64,000 nucleotides of DNA, taken from Guillardia theta CCMP2712. Its lineage: Eukaryota; Cryptophyceae; Pyrenomonadales; Geminigeraceae. The stretch is taken from assembly GCF_000315625.1 (NCBI RefSeq), contig NW_005434588.1, positions 5,925-69,924 on the forward strand. Reading direction: 5' to 3'. A program made the position numbers and the translations under genes. A model generated the notes under the pieces. It had not been told where the DNA came from, searched no databases, and worked only from the letters and a program-made list of their open reading frames with translations. Positions 32,387 through 43,924 of this stretch are shown piece after piece. Every line of letters begins with the position of its first letter. Position 1 is the stretch's first letter.

Positions 32387-35300
32387 ATGCGCTGCTTGCC
32401 ATCCAGAGTCTGCATCCTGCTGCTGGCGCTTGCAGCAGCGAGAGGAGGAGGAAGAGGAGTCGAGGAGAGTCGAGATCATGTCGTTGAAACAGGGACAGGG
32501 GCAGGAGGGATCGTAAACAAGCGGGAGAGGGAGCGAGCGCTCGAGCAATGCTTGCGAGAGTTGGATGAAGACGTCGGCCATTCATGGCAGGGGATCGCAG
32601 GAACAATGGATGCTGCCTTCCGATCGCCAACTCCATGGTGGAGGAGAGCAGAAGATACTGACAGCAGCGTCTGCGCTCAGGTCAACCTGCTATGGTGGAT
32701 GCAAAACGTTGCTAGGGGATTGCAAGGAGGATTGGCCGGGTGCAAGTTCAGCTATGGCAGCTCAAGGAGACGGGCGGGAGAGATGTCGCAGGTGGGACTT
32801 CGTCTCCGACCGCCTCTTCTCATGATCATCGACCCTCTGACTATCGACGATGCTTTGGTGACCCTGCAGTCGCTCGCTGGGGTAGAGGAGGTAGACGAAA
32901 CAGTCCTATTCATCATGCTCGACGCCTGCGGCCCGCGTCAGGAAGGGTGGACACGAGGAGAGGAGGAGAGATGCAGCGAGGGACTAAGCGAAGCTCAGAT
33001 CCGGGGGCTGGTAGCCATCAACTTCATGGAGGTGCGGGTGATAGGCTTCGATGCTCAAGGCGTGATGCTGGTTCCTCCTCCTCTCAAGAAGACGAGGTGG
33101 TCCTTCACGACATGGCAGCAGCAGCAGGATCGCAGCGCGTCTTTCTACAAAGTTAGAGCTCTACATGCCCTCCGACATGTTCTGGACGTGGAGGATTTCT
33201 ACCACGCGATCCTTCTAGAGCCAGGGTGTGTTCTAAGAAACTCCTTCTATCTCTTTCATCGCTCCTCCGTCATGTTCGCTCACAGGACAGCTGTCCTTGC
33301 CGTCGTCTCCTCGCCTCCCGATGATGTCGAGCAGACGTTCGAGCATCCTTGTGAGGAAGAAGCTTTCAGCTTGTCGGAGCAGCTGCAGCTGAGAGCATCG
33401 CTCGGGTTGAATCGACGCGCCCTCCTAGAGTTGTACGAGAATTTGCACGCACAAGATCAGTTAGGTCGGCTCCTCTTCCTTCCTACCTGATCCCTACCTG
33501 GTCCTCTCCTCCTCTCTCCTCCCTTCTCTGCATGGTCCTCCCGCTTCAGTTTTGTCTGATGATTGTGACAGGACTCAAGGAGAGTCTTCGTTCGCTGAAC
33601 AACATCAGCAGCAGCATCACGAGATATTTCTTGTACCCCTCGGCCGGTCAAGTTGTGGAGGACCCGAGGGTGGGGCAAGGCGATGGGACTGAGCAAGCGG
33701 CGCGAGGCTCAGACCCCCTCAAGTTCCGACGGCTGATCTTTGATGAGGAGAAGGAAGAAGGACCCCTAGGCCCTTTAGAGCCCCAAGGACCCCTCCACTT
33801 CTCCCACTGCTCCGTCCATGGCTGGGCTCCTCGCCTGAAGCCTAGGAGAGTCTACGACATGGTCACTTTCTTCCAGGTGGGAACGAGCTGGGGAGGTCGG
33901 TGACTGAGCGACTTGTGGCAGGAGACTCAAATGCTTCTGCTCCGCCTCCACGAGCTCAACTCCACGTGATCTCTCCCTCTCCACCCTCCCCAGCTGATGG
34001 CCGAGCAGGGTTGACGTTCACGTCGTGGTGGAGGGAGATCGGACGTTCAGAGGTGACGCGAAGCAGCGTCTCCTCCCCCGCTGGCTGCGTCGCTTCCAGT
34101 CCTTCAAGCACAAGCTCCGCCTCGTCTTCGCTCCTCTTCCTGCTCACCTCGACATCTCTCTCGACCCGTGCACCTCGGAAGGAAAATGCGCTCAAGGTCC
34201 TCAAACTTCCTTTTGCTCGTCCCTCCTCCTCTTCCACTGTCTGCCCTCCCCTCCTCCCCTCCTCCCCTCCTCCCCTCTCTCCGTCTTTCTTTCCTTCCCT
34301 CCTGCTTTCTTCTCCCCTCTCCCCTCTCCCTCGTCTTCTTGATGTCTTCTTTTGATCTATGATCCATATGCTGAGCCACCTTCCATGCTGTGCCAGATGT
34401 GTTCGATCAAGCACTCGCAAACTCTTGGACCTCAGGATATAGAAATTGGTTCAAGCGAGAATGGTGAGCAGCAGACAAAACAACTTGAGGAAAGGAGGAG
34501 GGGACGAGAGCGGGGGAACAGTAAAGCAGGGCGGAAGAGCAAGAGGGCGGGAGAGAACGAGAGCAAAGTGAAAGGCTTATCATGGAGCGGCAGGTACAGT
34601 CGACATGCTCTCGCCTGGGGTTTATGGGATGCGCAACCCGACGACTTGCTGATCTTAGGCGATGTCGATGAGATTCCGCGGGTGAGCAGGGGAGGGAGGG
34701 GAGGGGGACGAGGACGAGGACGAGCTTGTGTTTTGACTACGACGAGGACGAGCTTGTGTTTTGACTAAGACGAAGACGAGCTTGTGTTTTGACTAATCAT
34801 GCCAGGCCTCGTTGGTACGAGCAATGAAGGAGTGTGAAGGGGTCGGAGATGCGGTGGGCATGTCGTCGCAGTGGTTTCAGTACAAGTGGTGGATGGTGAA
34901 GAAGGATCGCTACTTCTGGACTCCTGCCCTCCTCTTATTCCGCTCCCTCGCTGTCCCTGACATCGCTTTCTCACACCCTCGTACTCGCCCCGGCGACGTG
35001 GAGCGAGGAAGAAGCATCTCCCTCAAGTCGTTGAGATGCTTCGGATTTTGGCGGCTCATACCTTGGATGGAGAACAAGGTTTCTCCTCCTCCTCCTCCTC
35101 CTCCTCTCCTCCCCCTCTTTTACTTCCTCCTCTCCTCCTCTCCTCCTCTCCTCCTCCTCTCCTCCTATTCCAATCGTGACCACCAGCTTCAAGGGTTGGC
35201 ACTTCAGCTACTTCGGCAGCACCACCTCTCTCTTGCGGAAGATTTCCTCCTTCTCCGATGAGGTTGAGCTCTCTCCTCCCTGCTTCATCCTCCGGCTCAT

Positions 35301-36000
35301 TCCCTTCTGCTCTATCCAGCTGCTCCTCTTGTCCTCCAACCAGAACACCTCTCCTGCTGCTCGAACCTTCCTCTGCCCGCCCTCCTTTCTGTCCTCCTCA
35401 CTCTCCACCTCACTTTTCCCCTTCTGCCCATCCTCTACATCTACATCTACATCTACATCTACATCAGACCATTTGCTCACCTAGCTCGCAGGACTTTGGC
35501 TTGAGTGGGAACCTGACTCTCCTGGAAGAAGTAGTTCGATCGGGGTTGGACTTTCACTCTGTCTTGGAGACTCTCAACAAGAAAAACTCGGTGAGAGTTT
35601 TGAGATGAGATGCTCTCTTTGTCGTCAACACTTTTGCTGCTGCTATTCATCCTTCTTCAGGACTCATTGCGCAAACTGGACAAATGGACAGACATTTCTC
35701 GATTACCCAAGTATCTTCAGGTGCAGGAGCAATCGATGATAACTGAGTTGCTTCTCACTTCTTACAGGATCATCTCGACATGTTTGATGAGGATTGGAGC
35801 AACAATGAAGAGATTTCTCAACCGTTTCACTGCATTCCTTTCAATGACAAGACACTTCAGAGCGACTTCACGGCATCGTCTCATGTTCTTGTTCCCTCGA
35901 GTGAGTTGTTCTCAGGGCGTCGAGCTAGAAACTTGTTCATCGGCAAACGAGTCAGCCACCTTCTCTTCTTCTTCCTTCACTTGTGATCTCGTTCTCATCG
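32387..36000 (+). CDS. GT17-family glycosyltransferase fused to an N-terminal glycosyltransferase-like domain
   Basis: The ATG at 32387 starts MRCLPSRVCILLLALAAARG, a signal or anchor. Exon 1 (to 33464) holds a GT-A-like region: RLRPPLLMIIDPLTIDDALV, YKVRALHALRHVLDVEDFYH, AILLEPGCVLRNSFYLFHRS. This is like GT13 but has EPG where a metal-binding EDD/DxD is expected. Exon 2 (33572-33876) ends HGWAPRLKPRRVYDMVTFFQ, the start of a GT17 domain (bisecting GlcNAc-transferase family). It goes on through LLLRLHELNS, TVDVHVVVEGDRTFRG, ANSWTSGYRNWFKREW, LAWGLWDAQPDDLLILGDVD (DVDEIPR metal site), WFQYKWWMVKKDRYFW and GWHFSYFGSTTSLLRKISSF. Exons ending EEVVRSGLDFHSV and DHLDMFDEDWSNNEEISQPF follow; the C-terminus is unsettled. 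It would act in the Golgi or ER on N-glycans. One intron (34682-34805) carries a 28-bp repeat. Confidence 0.82.
34698..34797. repeat. 28-bp tandem repeat inside a GT17-gene intron
   Basis: Three copies of GACGAGCTTGTGTTTTGACT with a GACGAGGAC or AGACGAAGAC linker. The tract ends 8 bases before the splice acceptor CATGCCAG (intron end 34805), so it fills the place of the polypyrimidine tract. Confidence 0.75.
35434..35466. repeat. (ACATCT)n microsatellite
   Basis: About five ACATCT units, in a pyrimidine-rich stretch between the GT17-gene exons ending at about 35260 and starting at about 35490. Confidence 0.85.
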
Positions 36001-37320
36001 CAGCTCTCACCTCTCATTCCTCAACGTTCAAGTCAAAGGAGCCTGCGACGCTCCTCCTCGTCCTTGGCCGTCTCAGGACAACTGCGGCATTTCCCTTCCT
36101 CCTCCTCCTCCTGCGGACGAGGATGAGACTTGCAGGGCAGAGGCGAGGCAGCGGCCAGTCGTGCTCCTCTCGACGATCCCACAAGACGTCGCGGTGGCAT
36201 CGGGCAGATGTGACGATCAATGCGTGTGGTTGACGGGTGAGTGACTTGGAGCTGTCTTGCTCGACCTCTCGAGGAAGTACATTTGACATCTGGACATTTT
36301 CTCTTCGATGTCTCAACATATCTAAACACTATCTCTTTGCTTCTTCTTGTTTCTATCTCTTTGCTTCTTCTTGTTTCTATCTCTTTGCTTCTTCTTGTTT
36401 CTATCTCTTTGCTTCTTCTTGTTTCTATCTCTTTGCTTCTTCTTGTTTCTATCTCTTTGCCATGTCTGATTCTTCGCCTTGGTGGCTCTAAGAGGCTACT
36501 GGAAGAGCCTGCGAGGCCAACGGGCTGGTGGACGTGAAACTTTTCTGGGCGGGGCGAATGCCTGAGAGGACGGAGATGAAGCCGCAGCGACAGGTCAAAT
36601 AAGAAGGCGGAGGAAGGGGGGAGGGAGGAAGTAGGAGGGAAGAGAGAGGAGGGAGGGAGGGGAGAGGAAGGAGATAGCTGGAGCAAGATGGAGAGAGCAG
36701 CCTTGACGTGCATGAGGAAGGTCTGGGGGTTCTACGACTTGTTCTCGGCACTACCAGAAGAGATGCAAGTGAGTGCAGGCGGAGGGGCGACATGGCGAGA
36801 GGAGGATGACGAGACAGGCGCAGGCGAACGTGCCGGAGGCAAACAAGTCCGTCGACGTCGACGCGTTTGACCTGATCTTGTCAAAGGTGGATGAGCCTGA
36901 AAGGGGCCGAGTGATGACCGAGCTGCCGCAGGAGACGTTCCCTGAGATGTTTATCAGTCCTTTTGACTACTGCAACGTGTGTCAAGTCGCCAGAGCAATG
37001 GTCCATGCTCCTCTTTGAAGGCTCTCCGCTGACCTCCTGGCCTCAGCTTCAAGATCACTGCAGTCGGGGACCGCATCATCCGCTCCTCTCCTCCTCCTCC
37101 CCCCACCTCCTCATCATGATCCCCCAGAACGGCCATGCCTACAGCCAACTCCAGCTCCCCCTCATCTACCGGTGACATCTCCTGCAATTCCCTGCAGCAT
37201 CTTAGAGGAAGCAGGACGATCAACGTGGAGTCCTCGGAGACATCTGCCGTGATCAAGCTGGTCGGAAAGCATGAGGAGGTATTGACATTGATGGTTGAGA
37301 TGGAGAGGACTTGTTGATGA
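36001..37320 (+). CDS. Unassigned exons downstream of the GT17 domain
   Basis: After an acceptor near 36000 (CTCATCGCAG) the plus strand reads FLNVQVKGACDAPPRPWPSQ, then PVVLLSTIPQDVAVASGRCD and DDQCVWLT up to a donor near 36230. Further segments with coding character are GLVDVKLFWAGRMPERTEMK (about 36500-36595), VWGFYDLFSALPEEM (about 36718-36765) and PQETFPEMFISPFDYCNVCQ (about 36925-36985). The last is RTINVESSETSAVIKLVGKH (about 37215-37275). They may be the C-terminal part of the preceding gene or a separate one. No family recognised, and the exon joins are not established. Confidence 0.4.
36328..36462. repeat. 24-bp tandem repeat, about 5.5 copies
   Basis: The unit TCTCTTTGCTTCTTCTTGTT plus TCTA repeats head-to-tail without visible change. 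All-pyrimidine apart from G and A at fixed positions. It probably lies inside an intron between the segments at about 36230 and 36490. Confidence 0.9.
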
Positions 37321-37599
37321 TGACATTAGCGATTCTGGTGGTGATGATGATGATCATGATGATGATGAATGGGAGGAGAACTATTGGGAGTGGAAGTCCA
37401 GGAGCACGAAGAGGAGATGGAGATGGATGAAAATGTTGGTGACGATGACGATAAAAAGGAGGAGGATGTGAAATAAAGATCATACGTACGAGATTCAGGG
37501 TTGTGACGTTTTTTTGTCTTCAGATCTTTTCGATCCCTGAAAGTCACCGTGAAGATCTCAAGGTCTTGTTCTGATTCTTATTCCTCTTCAGTCCTCCCC

Positions 37600-37941
37600 C
37601 TCCGCCTCCGCCTCCGCCTCTGCCACCGCAATCTCCTCGTCCTGAGAAATCTGTTCCTCCTTATCCTTTGAATAATTTCCTCCTCCTCCTCCTCCACCTC
37701 CTCCTCCTCCTCTCCTCATTAGCCTCCTACTCTCTCCTCCTCCTCCTCCTCGCTCCTCCTCTCTCATCCTCCTCCTCCTCCTCCTCCTCCTCCTCCTCCT
37801 CCTCCTCTCTCCTCTCTCCTCCTCCTCCTCCTCCTCGCTCCTCCTCTCTCCTCCTCCTCCTCCTCCTCTCTCCTCCTCCTCCTCCTCCTCCTCCTCCTCC
37901 TCCTCCTCCTCCTCCTCCTCCTCCTCCTCCTCCTCCTCCTC
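37600..37941. repeat. (CCT/CTC)n polypyrimidine tract
   Basis: About 340 bp almost purely CCT triplets on the plus strand, with CTCTCCT interruptions. Such tracts can form triplex DNA. Long poly-Ser, poly-Leu or poly-Glu frames here are by-products. Confidence 0.95.
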
Positions 37942-38385
37942 TGAGCTGTATGTACAGATTGTCTCAACCAGTCCGAGGATAGAGGAGAGGAGGCTGATCA
38001 TCCCCTACATCCCTCCAGGCTACTGGGAGGTCTTGCGATTTACCTGCTCCTCCTCCACTTACCCTGAGTCCTCCCTCCTCCCCTGCTCCTCCCCTGCTCT
38101 TCTCTTCTCCCTTCGTCCTCCTCTCTCCTCCATCCTTCTCCTCGCTCCTCACTTTCTTCTTCAGATCCATATCTCCATCCTGAACAAGAAACGTCGGCCG
38201 TTGTCATCCGACCACATTCTCTTCTCCGTGTATTAGGTCGACCATGATCCCCAGGGATGGGAAAGCAAAGGAAAGAGCCAGCACGACGACCATTGGACGA
38301 GGACGAGGCAAGGAAGAGAACAAGGACGAGGGCGAGGGCAAGGGCGAGGGCGAGGATTCTGAAGGGGAAGAAGGAGAGGTAAGAG
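37942..38385 (+). CDS. Possible terminal exons with acidic tail
   Basis: Plus-strand segments ELYVQIVSTSPRIEERRLII and IPYIPPGYWE (about 37941-38029, followed by donor GTCTTG) and IHISILNKKRRPLSSDHILF (about 38164-38226) look like exons. A GRGKEENKDEGEGKGEGEDS segment then ends at a GTAAGAG donor near 38380. They may continue the unassigned exons at 36.0-37.3 kb. Weakly supported. Confidence 0.3.
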
Positions 38386-38821
38386 AAGAACAATAGGATT
38401 TCGTATCGTTCAAGCATACAGGAAATACCCGGGGGTAGATGGGCAGGAGCACGAGGAACAGAAGGAAAGAGCAAGGAAGACTGTCGGGTTGATCGGAGGT
38501 GAATGGTGCAGGAGGACGAGGAGGAGCAGGAGGATGAGAGGAGGGAAGAGCACGAGTAGGGGGAATCAGAGCATCGAATCAGAATCGAGCTACCTAACTA
38601 GATCACTAGAATAGACTTTTTACAAACATGCTGCATGGTCACATGCCCGAACACAGCATGTGGTAATCCCAACTCCTCCCTTCCCTTCCTTGTCTCCGCA
38701 CTTCAATCTATCAGCCTCCACCTTCACCTTCCCATCGCATGCTCCTGCTCCTGCTCCATCCCTTGTCGACCTTCAGCCGTGTACGTCCTTCCCTTCCTCA
38801 AGCTTCATTGTGTCGCTGCCG

Positions 38822-39792
38822 TCAGACGTATTCCGTCCTATCCAAATTCTCGATGCTGGTGTATCCCCTAGTTCCATGTCAGCCGCAAATCGTCTCATCT
38901 CTACTCCTCACCTGTTGTTCATGCAGAAACGGACGCACAGCAGGCAGGCGACGAGGAGGGAGAGGACGAGGAAGAGGCTGCAGGAGTGTCAGCGAGGCAG
39001 AGGCAGGTAGGATCGTACATGAAGGGGAATGCAGAGAGCCCCCATGCAACGGGAGGGCTCTGCGCTGCGATGGCGAGGAGAAGGAGCCGAGCGTCTACGA
39101 CATGTCAGAGAATGGCGGAAGAGGGGGAGGAACCTACCCAGGGCTCGACCGTTCGAGTTGCTCCTGCTCATCGTCCAGGAGTCCCGCAAGTCTCCGAACG
39201 TGGTTGTCCTCATCAAAGTGACCATGCTCTTGCCGCTCGCCACGTCGTGCACGACCATCCCATCGCCCTTCGGGGAGGAGGAGGCGAAAACCTTCCCTTG
39301 AGCATCTGCAAAGGTGAAGAGGACTACGCTTCCCATTCCAGCAGACTGAAGCTCCTCCGTCACCTCCCCGAGCTGGTTTCCAGCACAATCCTCCACCACT
39401 ATCACATCATGAGGGAAGAGTTCCCCGGCTCCAGTTCTCATCTCATGTCTGCTTGTCGCTATCGTTTCCCCCTTGTCGTCCTTCAACCGCACCAGGCTCG
39501 ACCAGGACATGATGTCATACTCCATCCTCCCTCCCACCTTCTCTTGCCCGCCGCTGTTGCCAGTCCCCGCCTTCTCAAATATCCGGACAGTCTGCCTCCA
39601 TGTCCACATCGCTTCTCGCACTGTCGCTGCCTCGAAGTTAAAATTTCCGCAAGTGGAGTTGGTTCCTTCAGCAGAAGACAACACGGACAGCAAACCTCGT
39701 CGAGCAACGCTCAGAGCCTCTCCTCCTACTCCCCTTCCTAACCCTCCTCCTGCTCCTCCTCCTGCTCCTCCTCGCCAGGCCATCGCCGCCAT
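38822..39792 (-). CDS. Single-pass membrane protein, possibly LURP-one-like ectodomain
   Basis: ATG at 39790-39792. The main exon reads VREAMWTWRQTVRIFEKAGT, MEYDIMSWSSLVRLKDDKGE, DVIVVEDCAGNQLGEVTEEL and SVVLFTFADAQGKVFASSS. Paired strands of the type D-x-x-G-x-x-x-A/G suggest a LURP-one/tubby-like beta barrel (tentative). An exon near 38945-39005 gives a membrane helix, LFLVLSLLVACLLCVRFCMN, and the last exon a short tail, GYTSIENLDRTEYV, with a stop at 38822-38824. YTSI fits the YxxPhi sorting signal bound by clathrin adaptors, so the protein may cycle between the cell surface and endosomes. The donor used after the main exon is uncertain, and no clear signal peptide is seen at this ATG. 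Confidence 0.55.
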
Positions 39793-39941
39793 GATTGCCG
39801 GTAATAGAGCAAACCCTCATCCTCAATTTCGGTTATTTTCTGGTTATTCTGAATAACGGCAGGGCGCATGCCAGTGAACAGTAGGTAAGGGGTAATATCA
39901 TCATCTGGTAATATATGCCATGCCCGAGTGAAAGTTTTATT

Positions 39942-41524
39942 CTATTTCTTCATCAGGCCGAAAGAAAGTTTCGCTCGAGTCTTGTCCTTGGAGTTGGAGC
40001 CCTTCCCAAGAATGAGCTGCTGCTCCTTCTTCCTCTTCTCTTCCTCCTGATCAGAACCGTCACTGACCGTCAACTCAAACGATCCTCAGCGTGCAGCCAC
40101 CTCCTGCTCTCTTTTCCTCTGCTCCTGCTGCAAGCGAGCTTTCTCTTCCAACTCTGGCGCATGGTTCAGCCGCAAGAAGTGAGGAAGGGAAGAGGGAGAG
40201 GGAGAGGGAGGGGAAGAGGGGAGAGGGGAGAGGGAAGAGGGAGGGGAAGAGGGGAGAGGGAAGAGGGAAGAGGGAGGGGAAAAGGAACCTCGCAGGCGTT
40301 TCAGCCTTTCCTCCTCCTCGTGGTCGATTTCCATCTCCACATCCCCCGGATTATGATCAGGAACCAATGCAGAGGAACGCGAAGGTGCTGAGGGAGGGGC
40401 GGGTGGGGGAGGAGGAGCATTGGGCGTTTGTGAACTAGAAGATGACAAATGTGAAGATGTCTGCGAAGGAGGAGGAGGAGGAGGAGGAGGCAAACTTTTC
40501 GAATGCATGCCATTCGAGTTAGTGCTTGTCCTTGAGTCCTGGTGGATGGGGTGAGAGGAAGAAGGGCGTGAAGAAAAAAAGAAGAAGATGCCTGGGTCTC
40601 TCTTCTCGCCTCCTCCAAAACTTTTGCCTTCTGCTCTTGAAGTTCCTTCTTTATCTCGGCTGAAAATCATTCCAGTCAAGCAAGATTTCATCGGGGGTGC
40701 GATGGATATGTTTTCATCAAGGAGAAAGAACAAAAGAGAATGCAATGGATATGTTTCGATCGAAGAGAACGAACAAAAGAGAATGGAGTGGAAATGTTCA
40801 AGGAGAAAGAACAAAGGAGAAAGAATGAAGTCAAAGAACAACAAGAGGACGAGTGATCATTTCAAAGTCAAGGCAAGCAAGAGAAGAGAGGTTCATACCG
40901 AGCATCTTCTCGGTGAGCTCCTTCTTTGCTGTGTCGATTCGAACTTGAAGCTCTTGCAGAAACTCCTCACTCTCCAGCGCCGCATGCACCCGCTTCGAAA
41001 TCTCCGCTTCAGTTCTCCGTATCACCTCATCTGCAACAATCCTTTCCTCTGTGTCTTTCCTGCTCCTATCGTAATGCGAGTTAGCGAGGGTTCAACGGCT
41101 TCCAGCTGCCATGTGAATGAGCATAAGGAGCGGAGAGGCTGAGGAGGAAGAAGAGAGATCCATGATGTATGCCTGTACCACTGGTTCCCAACACAATGAG
41201 CCGTATGCTCTCGTCCTCGTCAGCTAATCAATAACTGCAACACATAACGATGCTGCCAAGACGAGATAGGATTGTAGTGATCAGCATGCTTGTCTATCGC
41301 CTCACGCTCGTCTCATGCTTTCCACCACCTCCTCTCTCTCCCTCGGGGTTCACATACTTGTAGCTGTCTTCGTAGCCTCGTGGAGAGCGCGACCGGGATC
41401 TCCTGCCTCTGCTCCTGCTCCTTGACCGGCGGCGGCTAGAATGTCGCCGGTAGCTCTCCGGGGGGGTGGGGCTTCTCCGTCGTGATGGACGAGGCGGCGA
41501 GCGAGAAGGACTTCTCCTTCCCAT
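39942..41524 (-). CDS. ARGLU1: ARGLU1-like arginine/glutamate-rich splicing protein
   Basis: The ATG at 41522-41524 reads MGRRSPSRSPPRPSRRRSPT, followed by an RS domain (SRRRSRSRSRGRRSRSRSPR). A later exon encodes IRRTEAEISKRVHAALESEE and VRIDTAKKELTEKMLG, charged coiled coil as in ARGLU1. Then come DVEMEIDHEEEERLKRLR, EEKARLQQEQRKREQEVAAR and the end EEEKRKKEQQLILGKGSNSK and RAKLSFGLMKK, with a stop at 39942-39944. The C-terminal ILGKG and K-L-S-F match the conserved end of ARGLU1. It is a nuclear protein that links splicing and transcription in animals and plants. A Pro/Ser-rich stretch near 40400-40500 would be an insertion or an intron. Intron borders are approximate. Confidence 0.78.
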
Positions 41525-42050
41525 CTCTGTCAAACTCCGTCAGGGTAAAGTCGAGGTGAACCTCCTACTCTTCTTCTGCATTCATCATTGCCCTCTCTTT
41601 CCATATGCTTGATTCGCAGCTCTTCTAACCTCCTCTCATCTCTCTCTCTTCTCTCTTCCTCTCACTCACTCACTCCGTCAACTCCTGTGAATGCTCGTGA
41701 TTCCATTCCTGATCTCTCCAGCCTCTCCCGCTCCCTCCCCTTCCCCTCCTGTGCTTGCCTCTTGGCCTCTGCGCATGCTTCGCTCGTCTCTGGCCGTAGC
41801 CCCTAGGGCCTCCTAGGACACAAGGGTCCTAGAAAGTGAAGGGAATCGGGACAAGAGAAAGATGGTGGAGGAGAAATAGAGGGAAGAGAGAAGAAACAGA
41901 GAAGAGAGGATGACAGAGACGAGGCAGAACGATCGATGGCAGATAGAAGTTGGAAGGAGGTCGCAACAAGAATGAAAGAACAAGATGTTCAAATGTTTTA
42001 ATCCTAGCAAGAGCGACGCATTGAAAATTGAAAATATCCTTCAGACTCAC
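41525..42050. other. Intergenic region, purine/pyrimidine-skewed
   Basis: Contains TCTCTTC- and CACTCACTC-type runs (41640-41690). A minus-strand charged segment, EACAEAKRQAQEGKGRERER (about 41700-41770), might be an exon, but nothing anchors it. Confidence 0.35.
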
Positions 42051-42259
42051 TATCATGAATCTAGTAACTTCAATGAATTCCGCTGGGAGCCTCGAGCAGT
42101 TCTGCTCGTTCAAAAAGACACATCCAACGCATTTCCCTCGTGCACAGATCGTTCATCGGTTCTTGTTCCTCTCATGAGCCTCCTCGTCCGCGTTCGAAGG
42201 ATGGTGCCACTCCCTCTGTTTATGAATAAACATCTTGAGAAGGAGAGCAGCACTCTCAC

Positions 42260-42790
42260 CTGATCCACCGTCGTCTTCAGCATGAACTCGTCTGCAGGCC
42301 TCAGCGTAGACTTGTTCTTGCTGTCCCTACACAACCCTTCAGTGATAGCCGCACAGTGGAGTACTACACCGGAAGATGCGATAGTGTGGGACCTGATCTA
42401 TGGCGTAGGCAATCCCTCGAGACCCTTCGTCTCCTCGTTGATACAGCCTGGACTAGTCAGCAGGAATGCGCAGCACGTGCAGGACTGACCAATCATCGCC
42501 GAACTGCTTCAGGTCCATAGGTTTCGAGTAGCACCTGGATCCAATCAGCTGTTCGTACACCAGAGGCTTGCCGGGCTACCGCAGGGTCCTCTTCCCCTCT
42601 CCATTCATGTAGTCGTCGAAGTAGGACATGACGAGCTCACGGATGCTGTTGTAGACGGAGTTTCTGAACCTTCACACGCCGTCTGAGTTGGTGCAGGAGA
42701 TATCAGTTAGCAAGCCACCTGAGCGACGAATGGTTGGAAACTGACAAGCATCCCCAAAGCCCGTTTCTCTACCATGAGCATGAACACGAA
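42260..42790 (-). pseudogene. Decayed coding fragment with nonsense codons
   Basis: The minus strand reads TGFGDACQFPTIRRSGGLLT and DISCTNSDGV, then a stop, RFRNSVYNSIRELVMSYFDD and YMNGEGKRTLR, another stop, PGKPLVYEQLIGSRCYSK and FGDDWSVLHVLRIPAD. The sense is continuous across both nonsense codons (near 42671 and 42582), the mark of a recent pseudogene. A further segment, ITEGLCRDSKNKSTLRPADE, lies at about 42262-42345. The family is not recognised. Confidence 0.5.
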
Positions 42791-42839
42791 ACCACAACCT
42801 TGTTTCTTCACACCTGGAAGGGAGTGACAACATGATCGT

Positions 42840-43913
42840 CGTCCCATTTTGAAGCTCGCAAATCTAGAAGTTGAGCAGGGAAGCTGAAGAACAGATCACC
42901 ACCAACATCTCGGAATGCAGACCAACCCATGCAAGCTCAAAATGTATGCCCCTAGAAGTGCCCCCTCAAGACAGTGCGCATGATTTTGCCTCACCTGCCC
43001 TCCCATGTCAAATTTTGCAACGATGACGTAAACTCTTACACATTCTAGGGCCGAGAGACTAACGTCCTTGTCTACTTCGTGATTCATCGGGATAGAGTCG
43101 AGGTAGTCTTGTACCTTCTCAGGTGTGTTCTGAGGACCATGCATGAATCATTTGACGCCCGTCATGGATTGATCATGGATTGGCTACTCACAAGTGACTG
43201 AAAGAAGGCCTCCTCCTCCAACGTCCACGCGTCCCCTCCCACACCTCTCCCATGTGCAGAGAAGTTTCTTCCACCGACACAAAATGCCTGACTGAAGAAC
43301 GACAAGAATGAATTCAAAAGATCGAGATGACGGATGGAAGAGAATCTTTCAACCTGGGCAGAGACCAGAACTTGTAGTGAGAGCAATTCTCAACTCGAAC
43401 CCTGAACGTAACCCATGCGCCATGTTTCAGATCCGTTACAACCCATGAGCAAGAATGCAGTACTCCAAGTTCGTATCCTGCGTGTTTGATCTGGTTGGGT
43501 ATGTCCCTCCACTTTCCTTTAGTTTGCTCGTCAACAGGAAACGGGGACTTCAGTGGCTCGGGCACTTCAGCGAACTCCATACGATATCTGAAAAGATCTT
43601 TTCCGTATGCTCCTCGAGGCGGTCGCCAGGTGACAGTGACGGAAGAGTCTGTTGCAAAGCTAACTTGCACGTTCCTACAGGATTTGTCGCCGGAAGGAGG
43701 AGGAACATTCTTAAGAAGCGCATCTTCGTCGTCGGCTGAGGGTCGGGACGAGTAGGCCTCTTCAAGGTGACCACTGCCATGTCGTCTTGAGTGAGTACAG
43801 AGAGACAAGCGTAACTTATCCTTCTCTTCTTCTGAACCCACAAACGTCATCTCCCCCTCCTCCTCTCCTACCTCCCTATCCTCCTCGTCACTATCCGTGC
43901 AGCTCCCCGACAT
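42840..43913 (-). CDS. Fibronectin type III domain protein
   Basis: The ATG at 43911-43913 reads MSGSCTDSDEEDREVGEEEG, an acidic N-terminus. An FN3 domain follows: VQVSFATDSSVTVTWRPPRG, LFRYRMEFAEVPEPLKSP, SWVVTDLKHGAWVTFRVRVE and NCSHYKFWSLP, with the conserved W and the L-x-x-x-x-Y/F pattern. Exon 1 ends at 43352. Later exons read SQAFCVGGRNFSAHGRGVGG and WTLEEEAFFQSL, then NTPEKVQDYLDSIPMNHEVD and LSALECVRVYVIVAKFDMGG, then DLFFSFPAQLLDLRASKWDD with a donor near 42813. The 3' end is not found; the next recognisable sequence is a pseudogene. No signal peptide is seen, so it is probably intracellular. Confidence 0.6.
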
Positions 43914-43924
43914 GGCCCCCAAAC

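Noticed and set aside
37588-38001. Long Glu-, Ser- or Pro-repeat frames on both strands
   Set aside because: They come only from the (CCT/CTC)n tract; every frame of a triplet repeat is open.
38500-39010. Plus-strand exons encoding an acidic protein (DEEGEDEEEAAG)
   Set aside because: The same DNA on the minus strand encodes the membrane helix and tail of the 38.8-39.8 kb gene, with fitting splice sites.
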